Shown: positions 25,209 to 34,268 of the stretch, piece after piece
Layout of the letters: every line of letters begins with the position of its first letter
Numbering within the stretch: the first letter of the stretch is position 1
Source of the DNA: Pseudomonas corrugata
GTDB lineage: Bacteria; Pseudomonadota; Gammaproteobacteria; Pseudomonadales; Pseudomonadaceae
Direction of reading: 5' to 3'
Length of the DNA stretch: 64,000 nucleotides
NCBI RefSeq assembly: GCF_001269905.1
Contig: NZ_LHVK01000015.1
Span: 248,001-312,000 of the forward strand
The notes under the pieces: model-generated
The model's database searches: none
What the model saw: the letters and a program-made list of their open reading frames with translations, nothing else
Told to the model about the DNA's origin: nothing
Translations under genes and position numbers: made by a program

Positions 25209-26228
25209 TCAGGCCTTCTCAAGCTCACCAGCATGAAACCTGACAGCCAGCAATACTAACGGTATATAAGCCACAACCAAAGCTAGCGCTCCGTCCAGAC
25301 TCCATAGCATGACGCATGCTGCGATAGGCAGCAGCCAAAACACGTTGATCACTGCCACTGCCAGTGTCACGGGTAAATGTCGACCATATTGGCGTGAAGC
25401 GAATTGATAAGCGTGACTGCGATGAGCCTCGTAAACCCTGTCCCCTCGTAAAAGGCGCCGTATCAAGGTTACGGTAGCGTCAACGACAAATACGCCCAAT
25501 AAAATGAGCCAGACCCATAACAACTTTGGTGAGGCCCAGGCCGCCTGCAGCGAGAGGATTCCCAGAATAACGCCGAGAAATCCACTACCCGCATCTCCCA
25601 TAAAAATACGGGCGGGGGGAAAATTCCAATACAGAAACCCCGCCACCCCCATGGCAAGCACTAAAGGAGCCACAATCAGGGTTTCAAACCCACCTATCCA
25701 ATAGAGCACACTGGCTCCAAGACAAGCACAAATCGCTTCGACGCTGGCAATACCGTCGATACCATCCATGAAGTTATAAAGATTGAGCATCCAAACCAGA
25801 TAAAAGACAGCCAGAACATCTCCAAGCCAAGCTAACTCAAAATGAAGACCAAACAACGTAATTGCCGGCAAACCGCCCAGCCAGTACAACGCCCAGACTG
25901 CCGCCGCAAAATGCCCCAACAAACGCCAACGGGCAGCTATATGACCATGATCATCCAGGAACCCAAGCACTGCAATTCCCGCCCCGGCACCCAACATCGC
26001 CCACATACCTGGCCAGGTCAGGAATTCGGTAGTGACCAATATGGGCAATGCCAAGAGGAAGCTGAGGACAATTGCCACGCCGCCTCCACGAGGAGTTGGT
26101 ACCGTATGTGAGCTGCGGGCGTTAGGAACGTCGATGATGCTTCGGAGCAACGCATAACGACGCAGTAACCAGGTAAGCGCACCTGAAAAACCCACAACTA
26201 GTAAAAGTAATAGCAACGTCACAGTCAT
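25209..26228 (-). CDS. wbpL: WbpL-like undecaprenyl-phosphate glycosyl-1-phosphate transferase
   Basis: A 339-residue protein of the MraY/WecA/WbpL family with about 10-11 transmembrane helices. Key cytosolic loops are visible: VPNARSSHTVPTPRGGGVAI (nucleotide/phosphate loop), GFLDDHGHI (Asp-Asp pair), YNFMDGIDGIAS (catalytic NFMDGID) and FPPARIFMGDAGS. It transfers QuiNAc- or FucNAc-1-phosphate to undecaprenyl phosphate and so starts the O unit (and, in P. aeruginosa, also the common antigen). The ATG start at MTVTLLLL is preferred over a TTG three codons earlier. It lies between the WbpV-like gene and wbpM. Confidence 0.93.
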   Translation of the reverse strand: MTVTLLLLLLVVGFSGALTWLLRRYALLRSIIDVPNARSSHTVPTPRGGGVAIVLSFLLALPILVTTEFLTWPGMWAMLGAGAGIAVLGFLDDHGHIAARWRLLGHFAAAVWALYWLGGLPAITLFGLHFELAWLGDVLAVFYLVWMLNLYNFMDGIDGIASVEAICACLGASVLYWIGGFETLIVAPLVLAMGVAGFLYWNFPPARIFMGDAGSGFLGVILGILSLQAAWASPKLLWVWLILLGVFVVDATVTLIRRLLRGDRVYEAHRSHAYQFASRQYGRHLPVTLAVAVINVFWLLPIAACVMLWSLDGALALVVAYIPLVLLAVRFHAGELEKA

Positions 26229-26279
26229 AAGATCCAAACCGAAGCCCCATTTCGAACCTGATTACAGCCAGCTAATATG

Positions 26280-27257
26280 TCAATCGGAGCGCTTTTCACG
26301 CCAATTGCGTCCGACCTTGACCAACGCGTCCTGTGCGTTCTCCTCCGGATGCCAATCCAACAAGCGACGGGCTTTGGCTGAATTAACTTGCAGCGAGCAA
26401 AACAGTTGAACATATAAGTTTTGACGACCAATCAGCTTCGCACCGAACGACGCCAAGCGAATCGGAACGGAAAACAAACGTAAGCGCTTACCCATGCCCT
26501 CGGCCATAGATTGCACTATCTCGGTCGTTGATAAATCATGACAATCGGCTATCAAAAATAGTTCTCGCGCCGCATTTGGATGCTTTATGCACACCTCGAG
26601 AAATCCCACCAGATTTCCAAGCGACACCATGCTTCTCTTATTATCTACAGCTGCAAAAGGAAGCGGTAACCCAGCAGAAACCAGCCGTAAAAGTCTGGCA
26701 AAATTTCCTGGGGCGCCTGCATCATAGACCAATGGTGGACGAACAATAACAAGCTCAACGGGAGAATGCGCCAGCATCGCCCCAAGTTGCAATTCGGCTT
26801 CGTATTTCGAAACGGCATAATCCGCATGTGGCTGCACAATCGACAGCTCATCGAAAGGGCCGAGGCCAGTTTCCGAACCATTAACACCAATTGAGCTGAT
26901 AAATATAAAACGTCTCACGTCCGCGTCGATAGCACACTGAGCCAAACGCACCGTCGCTTCACAATTAACTGCACGGTAACGCTCAAGAGCCCCGCAGGCT
27001 TGCTCGCTCAGTATATGGGCCCGCCCAGCCAAGTGAACGATACAGTCAATACCGAGGTCTTTAATATCCAGCATGGCATTACTTTCAAGATCCGCCACCA
27101 GATACCTTACATGTTCGACAGGGTCAGACAGCTTCCGCACTACGGCGTGCACTTCGTAGCCGCTCTCTAAAAGCTTCCGGCACAGCGCTCTACCAATGAA
27201 TCCATTAGCTCCCGTTACCAGAACCTTATGCCCCCCTCCTCGACTATTGATATTCAC
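26280..27257 (-). CDS. WbpV-like NAD-dependent UDP-sugar 4-ketoreductase/epimerase
   Basis: A 325-residue extended SDR. No ATG fits; a GTG with GAGGG 9 nt upstream gives a start overlapping the ugd end by 14 bp. It has TGANGFIGRAL (residues 15-25), HLAGRAHIL, the Ser of FISSIGVNG, and the catalytic YAVSK (Tyr147, Lys151). The family (WbpV, WbpK, and WbiG-like proteins) reduces the 4-keto product of WbpM to UDP-QuiNAc or UDP-FucNAc; the sequence alone does not say which. It lies between ugd and wbpL, fitting a supply role for WbpL. The G-rich tract GAGGAGGGGGG at the N terminus is notable. Confidence 0.85.
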   Translation of the reverse strand: MNINSRGGGHKVLVTGANGFIGRALCRKLLESGYEVHAVVRKLSDPVEHVRYLVADLESNAMLDIKDLGIDCIVHLAGRAHILSEQACGALERYRAVNCEATVRLAQCAIDADVRRFIFISSIGVNGSETGLGPFDELSIVQPHADYAVSKYEAELQLGAMLAHSPVELVIVRPPLVYDAGAPGNFARLLRLVSAGLPLPFAAVDNKRSMVSLGNLVGFLEVCIKHPNAARELFLIADCHDLSTTEIVQSMAEGMGKRLRLFSVPIRLASFGAKLIGRQNLYVQLFCSLQVNSAKARRLLDWHPEENAQDALVKVGRNWREKRSD

Positions 27258-28587
27258 GGCCAGTAAGCCCTCGCCCAATTGCAAAATACAAGAGCCCTGC
27301 GCGTGCCATCTCAGCTGGATTGAATACGTTTCGTCCATCCACAACGATTGGATAACGAAGCGTTCTCTTCAACCAATCAAGCTCAAGTGCCCTGTAAGCT
27401 TTCCATTCAGTACAAATGACCAGAGCGTCAGCACCCTCGACGGCATCCTCCCGCGAATGACACAATTCAAGGTCATCGCGAAAGCCATAAATTCTTTTGC
27501 ATTCTTCCATGGCCTCAGGATCATGAGCCTTGACCGAGGCTCCCGCGGCCCATAAAGCCTCCATCAGCGTTCGACTAGGGGCGTCTCGCATATCATCGGT
27601 GTTTGGCTTGAAGGCGAGTCCCCACAGTGCAATGCACTTTCCTTTCAACTGCCCGTCGAACGCCTGAAGCAGCTTTTTAAACAATATATCTTTCTGACGA
27701 TTATTGACCGCCTCGACAGCTAATAGGAGTTCAGGTTGATAGCCTGTTTCCTGAGCCGTCCGGGCCAGAGCCTGAACGTCTTTGGGGAAACATGATCCAC
27801 CGTAACCGCATCCCGGATAAATAAAGTGATAACCAATCCGTGGGTCAGAGCCCATACCAAGACGAACACTTTCGATATCTGCATCAAGGCGCTCAGCCAA
27901 ATTGGCCAACTCATTCATGAAGCTGATCTTGGTTGCCAGCATCGAGTTAGCTGCATACTTCGTCAACTCAGCCGAACGAATATCCATGAACATAATTTTG
28001 TCATGATTCCGGTTGTAGGGCGCATAGCAATTACGCATGGCTTCAACGACTTTTTCCGAATCAGTACCTACGATAATTCGAGGTCCCTTTGTGAAATCAT
28101 CAATGGCGGCTCCCTCCTTAAGAAATTCGGGATTGGAGCACACATTGAACTCTACGACCTTATTCCTGGCTTCGAGCTGCTCTTGTATCGCGACCTTAAC
28201 TTTATCAGCGGTGCCCACCGGAACAGTTGATTTATCAATGACCAGCTTTTCACTGCTCATATAAAGGCCTATAGTTCTAGCCACTGCTAAAACATACTGC
28301 AAATCGGCTTTTCCGTCCTCATCCGGAGGAGTACCAACGGCAATGAACTGCAAGAATCCGTGTTCAACTCCCTCTACCGCGTCTGTCGAAAATCTCAGCC
28401 GTCCAGCCTGGACGTTATTGAAAATGAGTTCATCTAGGCCAGGCTCATAGATGGGTATAACCCCCCTATTCAACCCATCAATCTTTTCCTTATTGATATC
28501 AATACACATCACCGAATGCCCAACATCAGCCAGACAAGCGCCCGTGACAAGCCCTACATACCCACTACCAAATACTGTAATTTTCAT
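27244..28587 (-). CDS. ugd: UDP-glucose 6-dehydrogenase
   Basis: A 447-residue protein of the UDP-glucose/GDP-mannose dehydrogenase family. It has an N-terminal NAD fold MKITVFGSGYVGLVTGACLA, the helix FMNELANLAERLDAD, catalytic Cys266 in GYGGSCFPKDV, and the C-terminal UDP-binding domain with ALWGLAFKPNTDDMRDAPS. It oxidises UDP-glucose to UDP-glucuronate. The decarboxylase gene 16 bp upstream would convert that product to UDP-xylose, so the pair forms a module. The ATG (MKITVFG) is preferred over a TTG three codons earlier. The ribosome site is weak. Confidence 0.93.
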   Translation of the reverse strand: MKITVFGSGYVGLVTGACLADVGHSVMCIDINKEKIDGLNRGVIPIYEPGLDELIFNNVQAGRLRFSTDAVEGVEHGFLQFIAVGTPPDEDGKADLQYVLAVARTIGLYMSSEKLVIDKSTVPVGTADKVKVAIQEQLEARNKVVEFNVCSNPEFLKEGAAIDDFTKGPRIIVGTDSEKVVEAMRNCYAPYNRNHDKIMFMDIRSAELTKYAANSMLATKISFMNELANLAERLDADIESVRLGMGSDPRIGYHFIYPGCGYGGSCFPKDVQALARTAQETGYQPELLLAVEAVNNRQKDILFKKLLQAFDGQLKGKCIALWGLAFKPNTDDMRDAPSRTLMEALWAAGASVKAHDPEAMEECKRIYGFRDDLELCHSREDAVEGADALVICTEWKAYRALELDWLKRTLRYPIVVDGRNVFNPAEMARAGLLYFAIGRGLTGREYQ

Positions 28588-28603
28588 CAAAACCAACTTT
28601 TAA

Positions 28604-29545
28604 TTATTTTTCCGACAGCAGATTATCAAAATACTTTATTGTCTTCTCCAAGCCCTGATCAAGCATTATCGTCGGCTGCCAGTCGAGAATTTGCTTAGCA
28701 TAGCTAATATCGGGTTGCCGCTGCTGTGGATCGTCTTGGGGCAACGGCTGAAAAACAAGCTTAGAGTTTGAACCGACCAATTCAAGCACGCGCTCAGCCA
28801 ACTGTCTAATTGTAAACTCTCCTGGATTCCCCAAGTTAACTGGTCCAGTGACCTCGTCGGCCGTATTCATTAGGCGCAGGAAGCCTTCAACAAGATCATC
28901 TACATAACAGAAGCTACGTGTTTGCTGTCCTTCACCATAGATCGTGATATCTTCACCACGAAGCGCCTGAACGATAAAATTGCTCACCACCCGACCGTCA
29001 TTTGGGTGCATGCGTGGACCGTACGTATTAAAGATGCGTGCAATTTTTATACGGACGTTGTGTTGACGATGGTAATCGGAAAACAGAGTCTCAGCGCAAC
29101 GTTTCCCTTCGTCATAGCAAGAGCGAATACCAATAGGATTCACTTTTCCCCAATAAGATTCTGGCTGCGGATGCACCTCGGGATCACCATAAACTTCACT
29201 GGTGGACGCCTGAAAGATTTTCGCTTTGGTGCGCTTGGCAAGGCCAAGCATATTAATAGCACCATGGACATTTGTCTTCAGGGTCTGCACTGGATCAAAC
29301 TGATAATGAACCGGCGACGCGGGGCAAGCCAGGTTGTATATTTCGTCAACTTCCACATGCAACGGAAAAGTAACATCATGCCGAAGAAGCTCGAAATAAG
29401 GATTAGCCAGCAAGTGGGCGATATTACGCTTTGCTCCCGTGTAAAAGTTATCAACACACAACACTTCCGCGCCTTGATCAAGCAGTCGCTCGCATAAGTG
29501 GGAGCCTAAGAATCCAGCGCCGCCAGTCACCATTACACGTTTCAT
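28604..29545 (-). CDS. UDP-glucuronate decarboxylase (UDP-xylose synthase)
   Basis: A 313-residue extended SDR closely resembling UXS enzymes. It has VTGGAGFLGSHLCERLL, DNFYTGAKRNIAHL, the UXS-typical YNLACPASPVHYQFDPVQTL, QASTSEVYGDPEVHPQPESY, the YDEGKR active site (Tyr144, Lys148), and ARIFNTYGPRMHPNDGRVVS. It converts UDP-glucuronate to UDP-xylose (possibly via, or stopping at, a 4-keto pentose). ugd is the next gene downstream. Its ATG overlaps the stop of the GT2 gene by 4 bp (ATGA), so the two are translationally coupled. Confidence 0.93.
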   Translation of the reverse strand: MKRVMVTGGAGFLGSHLCERLLDQGAEVLCVDNFYTGAKRNIAHLLANPYFELLRHDVTFPLHVEVDEIYNLACPASPVHYQFDPVQTLKTNVHGAINMLGLAKRTKAKIFQASTSEVYGDPEVHPQPESYWGKVNPIGIRSCYDEGKRCAETLFSDYHRQHNVRIKIARIFNTYGPRMHPNDGRVVSNFIVQALRGEDITIYGEGQQTRSFCYVDDLVEGFLRLMNTADEVTGPVNLGNPGEFTIRQLAERVLELVGSNSKLVFQPLPQDDPQQRQPDISYAKQILDWQPTIMLDQGLEKTIKYFDNLLSEK

Positions 29546-30336
29546 AATCCCTTCCTCAAGACCCTATAATAAAATCCACCTAATGCATGAGTAAGCGTAT
29601 AAAACGCCGCCTGAACACTGGAGGTTCCCGGATATTCTTTATGCACCATATACATACGTTCGAGCATATACTTCTTTGAGCCCGAAATTTGACCGGCAAT
29701 TCGTCGATAACTCAACAAAGGGTAAGAGAGCTTTATGCTTTCACCTACCGCTTCATGCACTCTTAGCCAGCAATGATAATCCTCAACAGCTTTATAGCGA
29801 ATATCTTCGTTAAAAGGAAAACGCAACATAACCTCCTTTTTCAAAACGACACTAGAAGTCGGAATCCGCCCCTTTATCCGCTGCTTAGCAAAACTGATCT
29901 GTTCACAGCCAACAGTTCCTACACTCTGAAAAGACAAAAGCTTATCGTCAGTAAAATCTTTCATCTGGGTGCAGCAAAAACTTACGTTATGTTTCTCAAG
30001 TGCATCCATCTGTAAGGTCAGTTTTTCTGGATGCCAGATGTCATCTGCATCCAGAAAAGCTATCCATGAGCCTGTCGCGTTGCGAACGCCAATATTTCTG
30101 GGGGCTGCGGGAGCACCATTATTACGATCTAAAGGAATAAGCTTGACTCTCGAGTCTTTCTCTACAAATGACTGAACAACCTGGCGAGTCGAGTCCTTCG
30201 AGCAGTCGTCTACAACAATCAGTTCCCAGTCATCATAAGCCTGGTCAATCACAGACTGAATTGATTTCCCGATTAACGCCTCTGCGTTATAGGATGGCAT
30301 GATTATGGAAACCAGTTCCCGAGCTAACTCACTCAA
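29542..30336 (-). CDS. Glycosyltransferase family 2
   Basis: A 264-residue GT-A protein. It has LVSIIMPSYNAEALIGKSIQSV at the N terminus, DWELIVVDDCSKDST, the metal-binding LDADDIWHPEKL and a downstream KAVEDYHCWLRV catalytic-base region. There are no clear transmembrane segments. It presumably adds one sugar of the O unit from a UDP donor; next to the UDP-xylose genes, xylose is a reasonable guess but unproven. It is coupled by 4-bp overlaps to the KpsS-like gene upstream and the UDP-xylose synthase gene downstream. Confidence 0.88.
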   Translation of the reverse strand: MSELARELVSIIMPSYNAEALIGKSIQSVIDQAYDDWELIVVDDCSKDSTRQVVQSFVEKDSRVKLIPLDRNNGAPAAPRNIGVRNATGSWIAFLDADDIWHPEKLTLQMDALEKHNVSFCCTQMKDFTDDKLLSFQSVGTVGCEQISFAKQRIKGRIPTSSVVLKKEVMLRFPFNEDIRYKAVEDYHCWLRVHEAVGESIKLSYPLLSYRRIAGQISGSKKYMLERMYMVHKEYPGTSSVQAAFYTLTHALGGFYYRVLRKGL

Positions 30337-31886
30337 CCTCTATCTCCTCTTGGCATCTTAGCCCTAACATTATCGACCCAGCGCAGTCCAAAACGTCGTT
30401 GAATCGGAAGCGGCTTCAGCTTGATACGTTCTACCGTATGGCTTGCCAATTTCTTCCACTCTTTATTCTTCAAAGCTGCAACGACTTCATCTTCATCCCG
30501 GTTGTCGGTAGAAAAGGAAGAGTCATCGGCAACCATCTTACCTGTCCTCAGCATGGAGATGAGTCGCTCAGGATCGGCCCCTTCAAAATACTCGTAACGA
30601 ATCGTTTCCAAAGCACGGACATATTCCACATACTGAGGAAAACGATGGGATCGCAGATAAAGGAAACGCAAGGTCTTACGGATGACCATATCTGGATCCA
30701 GAGGTATAAGTGCTCCACTCGCATACAAGGATTGCTTATCGCGAAAGACCCTGACAAAGCCAGCCTCCTGGTAAGTCGACGGTCCCATGCAAATCACCTG
30801 CTTACCACAAACCCCCGCCTCTACTGCCGAACTTCCACCGTTCAAAACGACAATATCGGCCTGCTGAATAAGATCATAGGTACTGGCTTTCTGCTCACTG
30901 GAAATACAGTAAATACTATTCCTTTCAGTCCATTCCTTATATAAAGACAACGAACGGTCGCCCACAGCCTGACCGATATTTTCCGCCCAGTTCGGATGGC
31001 AACGGACTACCACTTGCTCAGGCTTTATGGAAAAAGCTTCGAACAAATCATCTAATGCCTTCGTGTTATCTTCCCAATCGGTTCGCCATTCGTTATGTCC
31101 GGCAAATTCGTTTTTACTGCTTGGGATAACCAGAACTTTCGGACCGTCACTATTTAATGGCCAAGGCGCAGGCTCCGGGTTCTGATTATATAACCGCCAC
31201 TCGAGAGAATTAGTTTGTAAAAACCGTTCTCCGGCTAGCCGACCAGCCAGTTTCGCCTGCGTAAGAGTCAGCGGTTTATTATCGTACTCTTTGACCATTT
31301 GACTTAAAGCCCTAAGAGACAAACAATTTGCATTTGGAATTAAATGAATTCCATCGCCAAACCAAGTCCGTTCATGTGTGACGTAAGGAATTTGCATTTG
31401 CTCACAAGCATAAGTTATCGCGCGCGTCAAATCCATACGCCCGTTGAAACAAACAACGCCTTCAAGCTTATTATCCTTTATCCAGCGCGATGCACCTTCG
31501 TAAACTTTGTCGATAGGCTCATACAAACTTTCCCTAATAGCAACCACTTGGGGTTCGTTCCACTCTGCTTCAGACTCAGTTCGATTCAAAGTACACGAAC
31601 TGGACAGTGCCAACTCATCCAAAATTTCTTCATGCAAGCTTCCAGACTTACCAGTCAAAGAGGTAATATTTTGCACAGGAAAGCTTCTAACACCACCCAA
31701 TATACATTTAGGACACTCTGATATTTTTTGCTTACCCTTAATAGCACGAGAATAGCAATTAGAAACCGCGCTATCACAGGTCAGAAAAAAAACCTCATGA
31801 TTATCTTTTGCGACAGTGGTAGCTAAATAATAGAGATGCTCGACGTGAGGTCGAAATGAGAACACATTAACAAATCCAATTCTCAT
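30333..31886 (-). CDS. KpsS/KpsC-like capsule-synthesis-type glycosyltransferase (candidate pseudaminyltransferase)
   Basis: A 517-residue soluble protein. The ATG (MRIGFVNVFSFRPHVEHLYY) follows GAGGATGTCACG and overlaps the wzy stop by 4 bp (ATGA); the longer upstream frame is a shadow inside wzy. The second half resembles the Capsule_synth (KpsC/KpsS) GT-B fold: VLVIPSSKNE, VVRCHPNWAEN (His297), then DIVVLNGGSSAVEAGVCGKQ (Asn349, Ser352-353) and a CMGPSTYQEAG loop. Members handle CMP-activated keto sugars such as Kdo, and a KpsS homologue from Acinetobacter capsule loci (KpsS1) is a pseudaminic acid transferase. With a complete pse set in this operon and no other candidate, that role is inferred. 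Confidence 0.72.
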   Translation of the reverse strand: MRIGFVNVFSFRPHVEHLYYLATTVAKDNHEVFFLTCDSAVSNCYSRAIKGKQKISECPKCILGGVRSFPVQNITSLTGKSGSLHEEILDELALSSSCTLNRTESEAEWNEPQVVAIRESLYEPIDKVYEGASRWIKDNKLEGVVCFNGRMDLTRAITYACEQMQIPYVTHERTWFGDGIHLIPNANCLSLRALSQMVKEYDNKPLTLTQAKLAGRLAGERFLQTNSLEWRLYNQNPEPAPWPLNSDGPKVLVIPSSKNEFAGHNEWRTDWEDNTKALDDLFEAFSIKPEQVVVRCHPNWAENIGQAVGDRSLSLYKEWTERNSIYCISSEQKASTYDLIQQADIVVLNGGSSAVEAGVCGKQVICMGPSTYQEAGFVRVFRDKQSLYASGALIPLDPDMVIRKTLRFLYLRSHRFPQYVEYVRALETIRYEYFEGADPERLISMLRTGKMVADDSSFSTDNRDEDEVVAALKNKEWKKLASHTVERIKLKPLPIQRRFGLRWVDNVRAKMPRGDRG

Positions 31887-33196
31887 CGTGACATCCTCAT
31901 CGAACGAATAGAGATATAGATAACACTTGCCGCACACAGCGACACCAAGACAAATATAAACATGATAACATTCAGGGATGACAGCACCGGCGCTACCAGC
32001 AAAGTATCCAATAAGGCAACATAAAAAATAATCTTGAACACCCCCGCAGAGCGCAACAACAAAAAGTTCATCCATGCAAGCATAGCTCCTAGGAGCGAAG
32101 CACCTACAGCAACGCCAAGCCAGCCATACTCATAGTAAATGGAACCTGGTAGCGAGTTGAATAACCCAGCATATGGATAGTTACCGTCTACCGGACCGCC
32201 AATTTTGGCATACAACGCCAGTACCCCACCCCATAGCGCTGAGCCCCCCGCATCACCAGGCATGTACTGAATACTTTCCGAAAGCACCCAAAATGTATGA
32301 GTTACATATAGCGCCGTGAGTAGGAGATAATTCTTTAAATCACATGAAATCCCCACGCTGCACGCTTCATAGGATTGAGTTTTTATGCCATGTAAATGAT
32401 CAACAAAGCTATTCAGATATGACTCCGAGTCATTTCCTCCGACAGAGGCTCTAGCGTAAAAGACATACATAATCACTATCAGACATAGCATTCCAGAAAC
32501 AAACATCCAAATCAAAGATCTCACCTTGAACAACTTAGAATAAATTTCACGACCAGAGCTCCCGCGAGCAATCATTACCGCAACGAAACTTACAGCCAGT
32601 ACGGCTATCAGAGATCGTCCCCCTAAAATATATGACCCAGTAAGCAGCGCAACAAAAATTAAAATTGCCAACTTGCGCCTTTGTCCTACTGAAAAAAACT
32701 CATAGTAATAAATCAAAAACACGAACGCAAAATAATACCAAAACTGCAAAAGATTCCCAACCACACTAAAAATCGACGAAACCCCCTCTCCGGTCGCCCT
32801 TTCATTATTCAGGCGAGTTCGTATTTCGACAAAATTATCATTAATAAAATCGACTCCTTGATAAAGCGAGCGATCAATTATCAAAAAAAAGAGCCCCACT
32901 ATTGAAACCCAACATGAAAATCGCATCACCAAATATAGTTCTCGGGGTGGTTCGCGAAAAAGTTTCGGTACTGAGCAAGGCGCAAGCAAATGCAAACTCA
33001 AGGATAAAGCAAAATATGCGAGGGAGAGCAAGATGTAAAATAGAGCATATACTCCATAGGCGGGATATACGTCTGCAAAGGCAGAAGTGAATGGAATGGA
33101 TATCTCCAAGACGACAAAAAACAGCGCCACCATTAAAACTATGATAATGGGCGAAAACATTTGCCTTAATTTTTTACTTGTAACTATCAATTCCAC
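31883..33196 (-). CDS. wzy: O-antigen polymerase, Wzy-like
   Basis: A 437-residue polytopic membrane protein with about 11-12 hydrophobic segments and a large soluble loop in the middle to C-terminal half (about residues 250-330; NDSESYLNSFVDHLHGIKTQ region), typical of Wzy polymerases. GGRSLIAVLAVSF and the periplasmic loop with LPGSIYYEYGWLGVAVGASLLG resemble the oligosaccharide-repeat polymerase family. Sequence conservation in Wzy is always low, so topology and position in the cluster carry the call. Its AT-rich composition is typical of O-unit-specific genes. It is followed with 4-bp overlap by the KpsS-like gene. Confidence 0.82.
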   Translation of the reverse strand: MELIVTSKKLRQMFSPIIIVLMVALFFVVLEISIPFTSAFADVYPAYGVYALFYILLSLAYFALSLSLHLLAPCSVPKLFREPPRELYLVMRFSCWVSIVGLFFLIIDRSLYQGVDFINDNFVEIRTRLNNERATGEGVSSIFSVVGNLLQFWYYFAFVFLIYYYEFFSVGQRRKLAILIFVALLTGSYILGGRSLIAVLAVSFVAVMIARGSSGREIYSKLFKVRSLIWMFVSGMLCLIVIMYVFYARASVGGNDSESYLNSFVDHLHGIKTQSYEACSVGISCDLKNYLLLTALYVTHTFWVLSESIQYMPGDAGGSALWGGVLALYAKIGGPVDGNYPYAGLFNSLPGSIYYEYGWLGVAVGASLLGAMLAWMNFLLLRSAGVFKIIFYVALLDTLLVAPVLSSLNVIMFIFVLVSLCAASVIYISIRSMRMSR

Positions 33197-33211
33197 TCAC
33201 TCACCACGTAT

Positions 33212-34264
33212 TTATTGATCTAAAAAATCATAACTCAGAGGAGTATTTTTCTTGATATCTACCACAGCAACCTTACCTAAAACACTCTCCAGATACTTGG
33301 GTGCCAGGCCATACCCCGGACGGACACTCCTGATATTCTTGAGGCTTATGCGTTCACCTTTTGCAATATCTTCTACAACATATAAAGACCGTCTGAACTG
33401 AACATTCCCCTGCTCACTTGATTTACAACCATAATCAACCTTACCCAACGCTGCCCACGCTGTTTTGCTATCCCGACACAACGCTAGCAATTCAGATGGC
33501 TCGAGCGAAAAACTATCATCTGGACCGCCGCCGCTTCGATCCAGTGTGAAGTGTTTTTCGATGATCGATGCCCCCAGTGCAACGCTAGTAACCGCCGTTG
33601 TGTTATCTAGGGTATGGTCAGACAAACCTGTTACTAGACCATGACGTTGGATCATGTCTGGTATCGTACGTAAATTGTAGTCAGAGGCCGGAGCAGGATA
33701 GCCACTTACACAATGAAGAACCGCAAGCTCTTTACAACCACCCTCGCGAGCAGCGTCTATAGCTTCCGCTATCTCCTCAGCGTCAGCCATACCAGTCGAG
33801 ATAATCATTGGCTTCCCTGTACTTGCCGCATATTTTATCAGTGGCAAGTCAACAGCTTCAAACGAAGCAATTTTATAAGCCGGCGCCCCCAGACTTTCTA
33901 GAAGATCTATCGCGGTATTATCGAACGGGGAGCTAAAGATGGTGATTCCTAGTTTACCTGCGTACTCGAACAAGGAGGTGTGCCACTCCCATGGCATTTG
34001 AGCTTCACGATACAAGTCATACAAATATTTACCACTCCACAAACCTCCCTTTATTTGAAACTCAGAGGTTTTGGAATCAAGGGTTATGGTATCGGCGGTG
34101 TAGGTTTGTAGCTTTACCGCGTCTGCGCCTGCCTTTTTGGCTGCTTCAATTATCTTGAGCGCAGTGGATAACTTTCCATTATGATTAGCGGAAAGCTCAG
34201 CAATAACATATGGAGGGTGCGCCCCCCCTATTTTGCGTCCATTTATAGAAATTTCCGGATTCAT
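33212..34264 (-). CDS. pseI: Pseudaminic acid synthase
   Basis: A 350-residue NeuB-family protein. The N-terminal TIM barrel has PYVIAELSANHNGKLSTALKIIEAAKKAGADAVK cut by the family blocks, FSSPFDNTAIDLLE, SFEAVDLPLI, STGMAD and LSDHTLDN. The C-terminal SAF/antifreeze-like domain has RRSLYVVEDIAKGE and RPGYGLAPKYLESVLGK. It condenses 6-deoxy-AltdiNAc with phosphoenolpyruvate to pseudaminic acid. GGLW, NHNG and the LSDHT pattern match PseI rather than NeuB or LegI. A run of seven G on the coding strand (34222-34228) lies at codons 13-15. It is 4 bp after pseH. Confidence 0.93.
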   Translation of the reverse strand: MNPEISINGRKIGGAHPPYVIAELSANHNGKLSTALKIIEAAKKAGADAVKLQTYTADTITLDSKTSEFQIKGGLWSGKYLYDLYREAQMPWEWHTSLFEYAGKLGITIFSSPFDNTAIDLLESLGAPAYKIASFEAVDLPLIKYAASTGKPMIISTGMADAEEIAEAIDAAREGGCKELAVLHCVSGYPAPASDYNLRTIPDMIQRHGLVTGLSDHTLDNTTAVTSVALGASIIEKHFTLDRSGGGPDDSFSLEPSELLALCRDSKTAWAALGKVDYGCKSSEQGNVQFRRSLYVVEDIAKGERISLKNIRSVRPGYGLAPKYLESVLGKVAVVDIKKNTPLSYDFLDQ

Positions 34265-34268
34265 ACAT

